A stretch of 6,342 nt of DNA from Spartobacteria bacterium (GTDB taxonomy: Bacteria; Verrucomicrobiota; Verrucomicrobiae; Chthoniobacterales; UBA6821), in the NCBI GenBank assembly GCA_003136515.1, contig PLEU01000084.1, forward strand, positions 12,531-18,872, read 5' to 3'. The notes beneath the pieces were generated by a model. It was not told the origin of the DNA. It searched no databases and worked only from the letters and a program-made list of their open reading frames with translations. Below, piece after piece: positions 5,473 to 6,342 of the stretch. How positions within the stretch are numbered: the first letter of the stretch is position 1; each line of letters begins with the position of its first letter. The position numbers and the translations under genes are program-made.

Positions 5473-6342
5473 ATGTATATGATCACATTCATGCCCATGA
5501 CCCGCGTTGCCCTTGCATGTGCCTTTCTTGCATCCTCGGGATTTCAGCTCCACGCTGACACATCCCTTACCGGGTCGGGTTCCACTTTTGCCGCCCCGAT
5601 TCTCCAGCGCTGGGCTTCTGATTTGCAGAAAAGCAACCCTGACGTGCGCGTGAATTATCAGTCTGTGGGTAGCGGAGCAGGCATCACCCAATTCCTTCAG
5701 AATATTACCGATTTTGGGGCCAGTGATGTGGCAATGAGCGATGCTGATATTGCCAAAGCAGGCGGGAATGTGCTTTTGCTTCCTGTAACTGCGGGAACCA
5801 TCGTACTCGCCTATAATGTTCCGGGCATTGAGGACAGTCTAAAGCTCTCCCGTGACGCCTATGTTGGAATTATGCTGGGTACGATAACGTCCTGGAATGA
5901 TCCCCTAATTGCAAAGAATAATCCCGGTCTGAAACTTCCCAATATACCGATCACATTTGTCGCTCGCTCCGACGGTAGTGGAACCACAGGGGTTTTCACG
6001 GCGCACCTTGCCGCAGTGAGTTCCGACTTTGCTTCGAAGGTGGGAAGCGGGAAATCGGTCACCTGGCCCGTAGGCATAGCAGGGAAAGGAAATGAAGGTG
6101 TGACAGCCAGCATCAAACAAAATCCAGGTTCGATTGGATACGTGGAATTTGGTTATGCCGTGAATAACAAGCTGACGATGGCCTCCCTTCAGAATAAGGC
6201 GGGAAATTTCATCACTCCGACCATTGAAAGCGGAGCTTCCACTCTGGCTTCGGTGAATCTGCCCGAGAATCTGCGTGCCTTCATTACCGATCCCGCTGGG
6301 GCCAATGATTACCCGATTGCTTCCTTCAGTTGGTTGCTGGTG
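5473..6342 (+). CDS. pstS: Phosphate ABC transporter periplasmic binding protein PstS (3' end outside window)
   Basis: The first 290 codons of PstS, the high-affinity phosphate receptor that delivers phosphate to the PstCAB transporter. Residues 1-28 form a signal peptide: a hydrophobic core (VALACAFLASSGF) and an LHA-D cleavage site after A28. No lipobox is evident, so it is probably a soluble periplasmic protein. Phosphate ligands known from E. coli PstS are all present: T38-F39 in GSGSTFAAP, S67 in SVGSGAGI, D85 in DFGASDVAMSD, and R165 with S169-G170-T171 in ARSDGSGTT. Later blocks WPVGIAGKGNEGV, PGSIGYVEFGYA and YPIASFSWLLV also match; roughly 40-60 residues should remain beyond the edge. 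Four in-frame ATGs lie at 5473, 5479, 5491 and 5497. The first has AAAGG (5458-5462) 10 nt upstream, though a later one would still leave a signal peptide. A Pho box precedes it, and pstC, pstA and pstB are expected to follow. Confidence 0.97.
   Translation, partial: MYMITFMPMTRVALACAFLASSGFQLHADTSLTGSGSTFAAPILQRWASDLQKSNPDVRVNYQSVGSGAGITQFLQNITDFGASDVAMSDADIAKAGGNVLLLPVTAGTIVLAYNVPGIEDSLKLSRDAYVGIMLGTITSWNDPLIAKNNPGLKLPNIPITFVARSDGSGTTGVFTAHLAAVSSDFASKVGSGKSVTWPVGIAGKGNEGVTASIKQNPGSIGYVEFGYAVNNKLTMASLQNKAGNFITPTIESGASTLASVNLPENLRAFITDPAGANDYPIASFSWLLV

Noticed and set aside
5859..6120. Minus-strand open frames opposite pstS
   Set aside because: They are antisense shadows of a well-conserved PstS coding region, with no ribosome sites or recognisable motifs.
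1..6342. tRNA, rRNA, CRISPR array, insertion sequence or parS site
   Set aside because: I scanned for tRNA-like cloverleafs, regularly spaced repeats, transposase motifs and TTTCACGTGAAA-like palindromes and found none that hold up.

Overview
The window is a compact piece of bacterial chromosome. It has two gene blocks that diverge near 3830-3960. Everything from 3828 down to 1 reads on the minus strand, and everything from about 3964 to 6342 reads on the plus strand. Moderate GC, Shine-Dalgarno sites, a ParB, a bacterial-type membrane desaturase and a periplasmic PstS with a signal peptide point to a Gram-negative chromosome. No gene here fixes the phylum. The mix of protein types would suit a Verrucomicrobia-like lineage, but that is a low-confidence guess.

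Minus strand, in transcription order: parB (3828-2896), a stearoyl-CoA-type fatty-acid desaturase (2879-1923), a decayed class II aldolase remnant (1918-1608), a COG2907-type FAD/NAD-binding oxidoreductase (1611-307, TTG start), and the first 103 codons of a DUF1365 protein (310 to the window edge). Junctions are very tight: 16 nt, 4 nt, a 4-nt TTGA overlap and a 4-nt ATGA overlap. This looks like one transcription unit. Desaturase, COG2907 protein and DUF1365 protein form a lipid-modification cassette; in many bacteria the last two sit beside a cyclopropane-fatty-acid-synthase-like methyltransferase, which could lie just left of the window. The aldolase remnant keeps recognisable N- and C-terminal ends but has lost its catalytic middle and also carries a frameshift.

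Plus strand: a lipoyl/octanoyl transferase of the LplA/LipM superfamily (best start 3964), then a 90-residue protein of unknown function with a good promoter and ribosome-binding site (4821-5093). Next comes 379 bp of non-coding DNA (5094-5472) rich in repeats, then the start of pstS, the phosphate ABC-transporter binding protein, which runs off the right edge. The 18 bp at 5400-5417, just ahead of pstS, match the E. coli Pho-box consensus at 14 of 18 positions, so phosphate-starvation control is well supported by position and sequence.

I did not find a clearly new multi-gene system. The items most worth a second look are the in-operon aldolase remnant, parB separated from parA and heading a lipid operon, the Pho box with its upstream repeats, the 40-bp inverted repeat at 5209-5248, and the small orphan gene.
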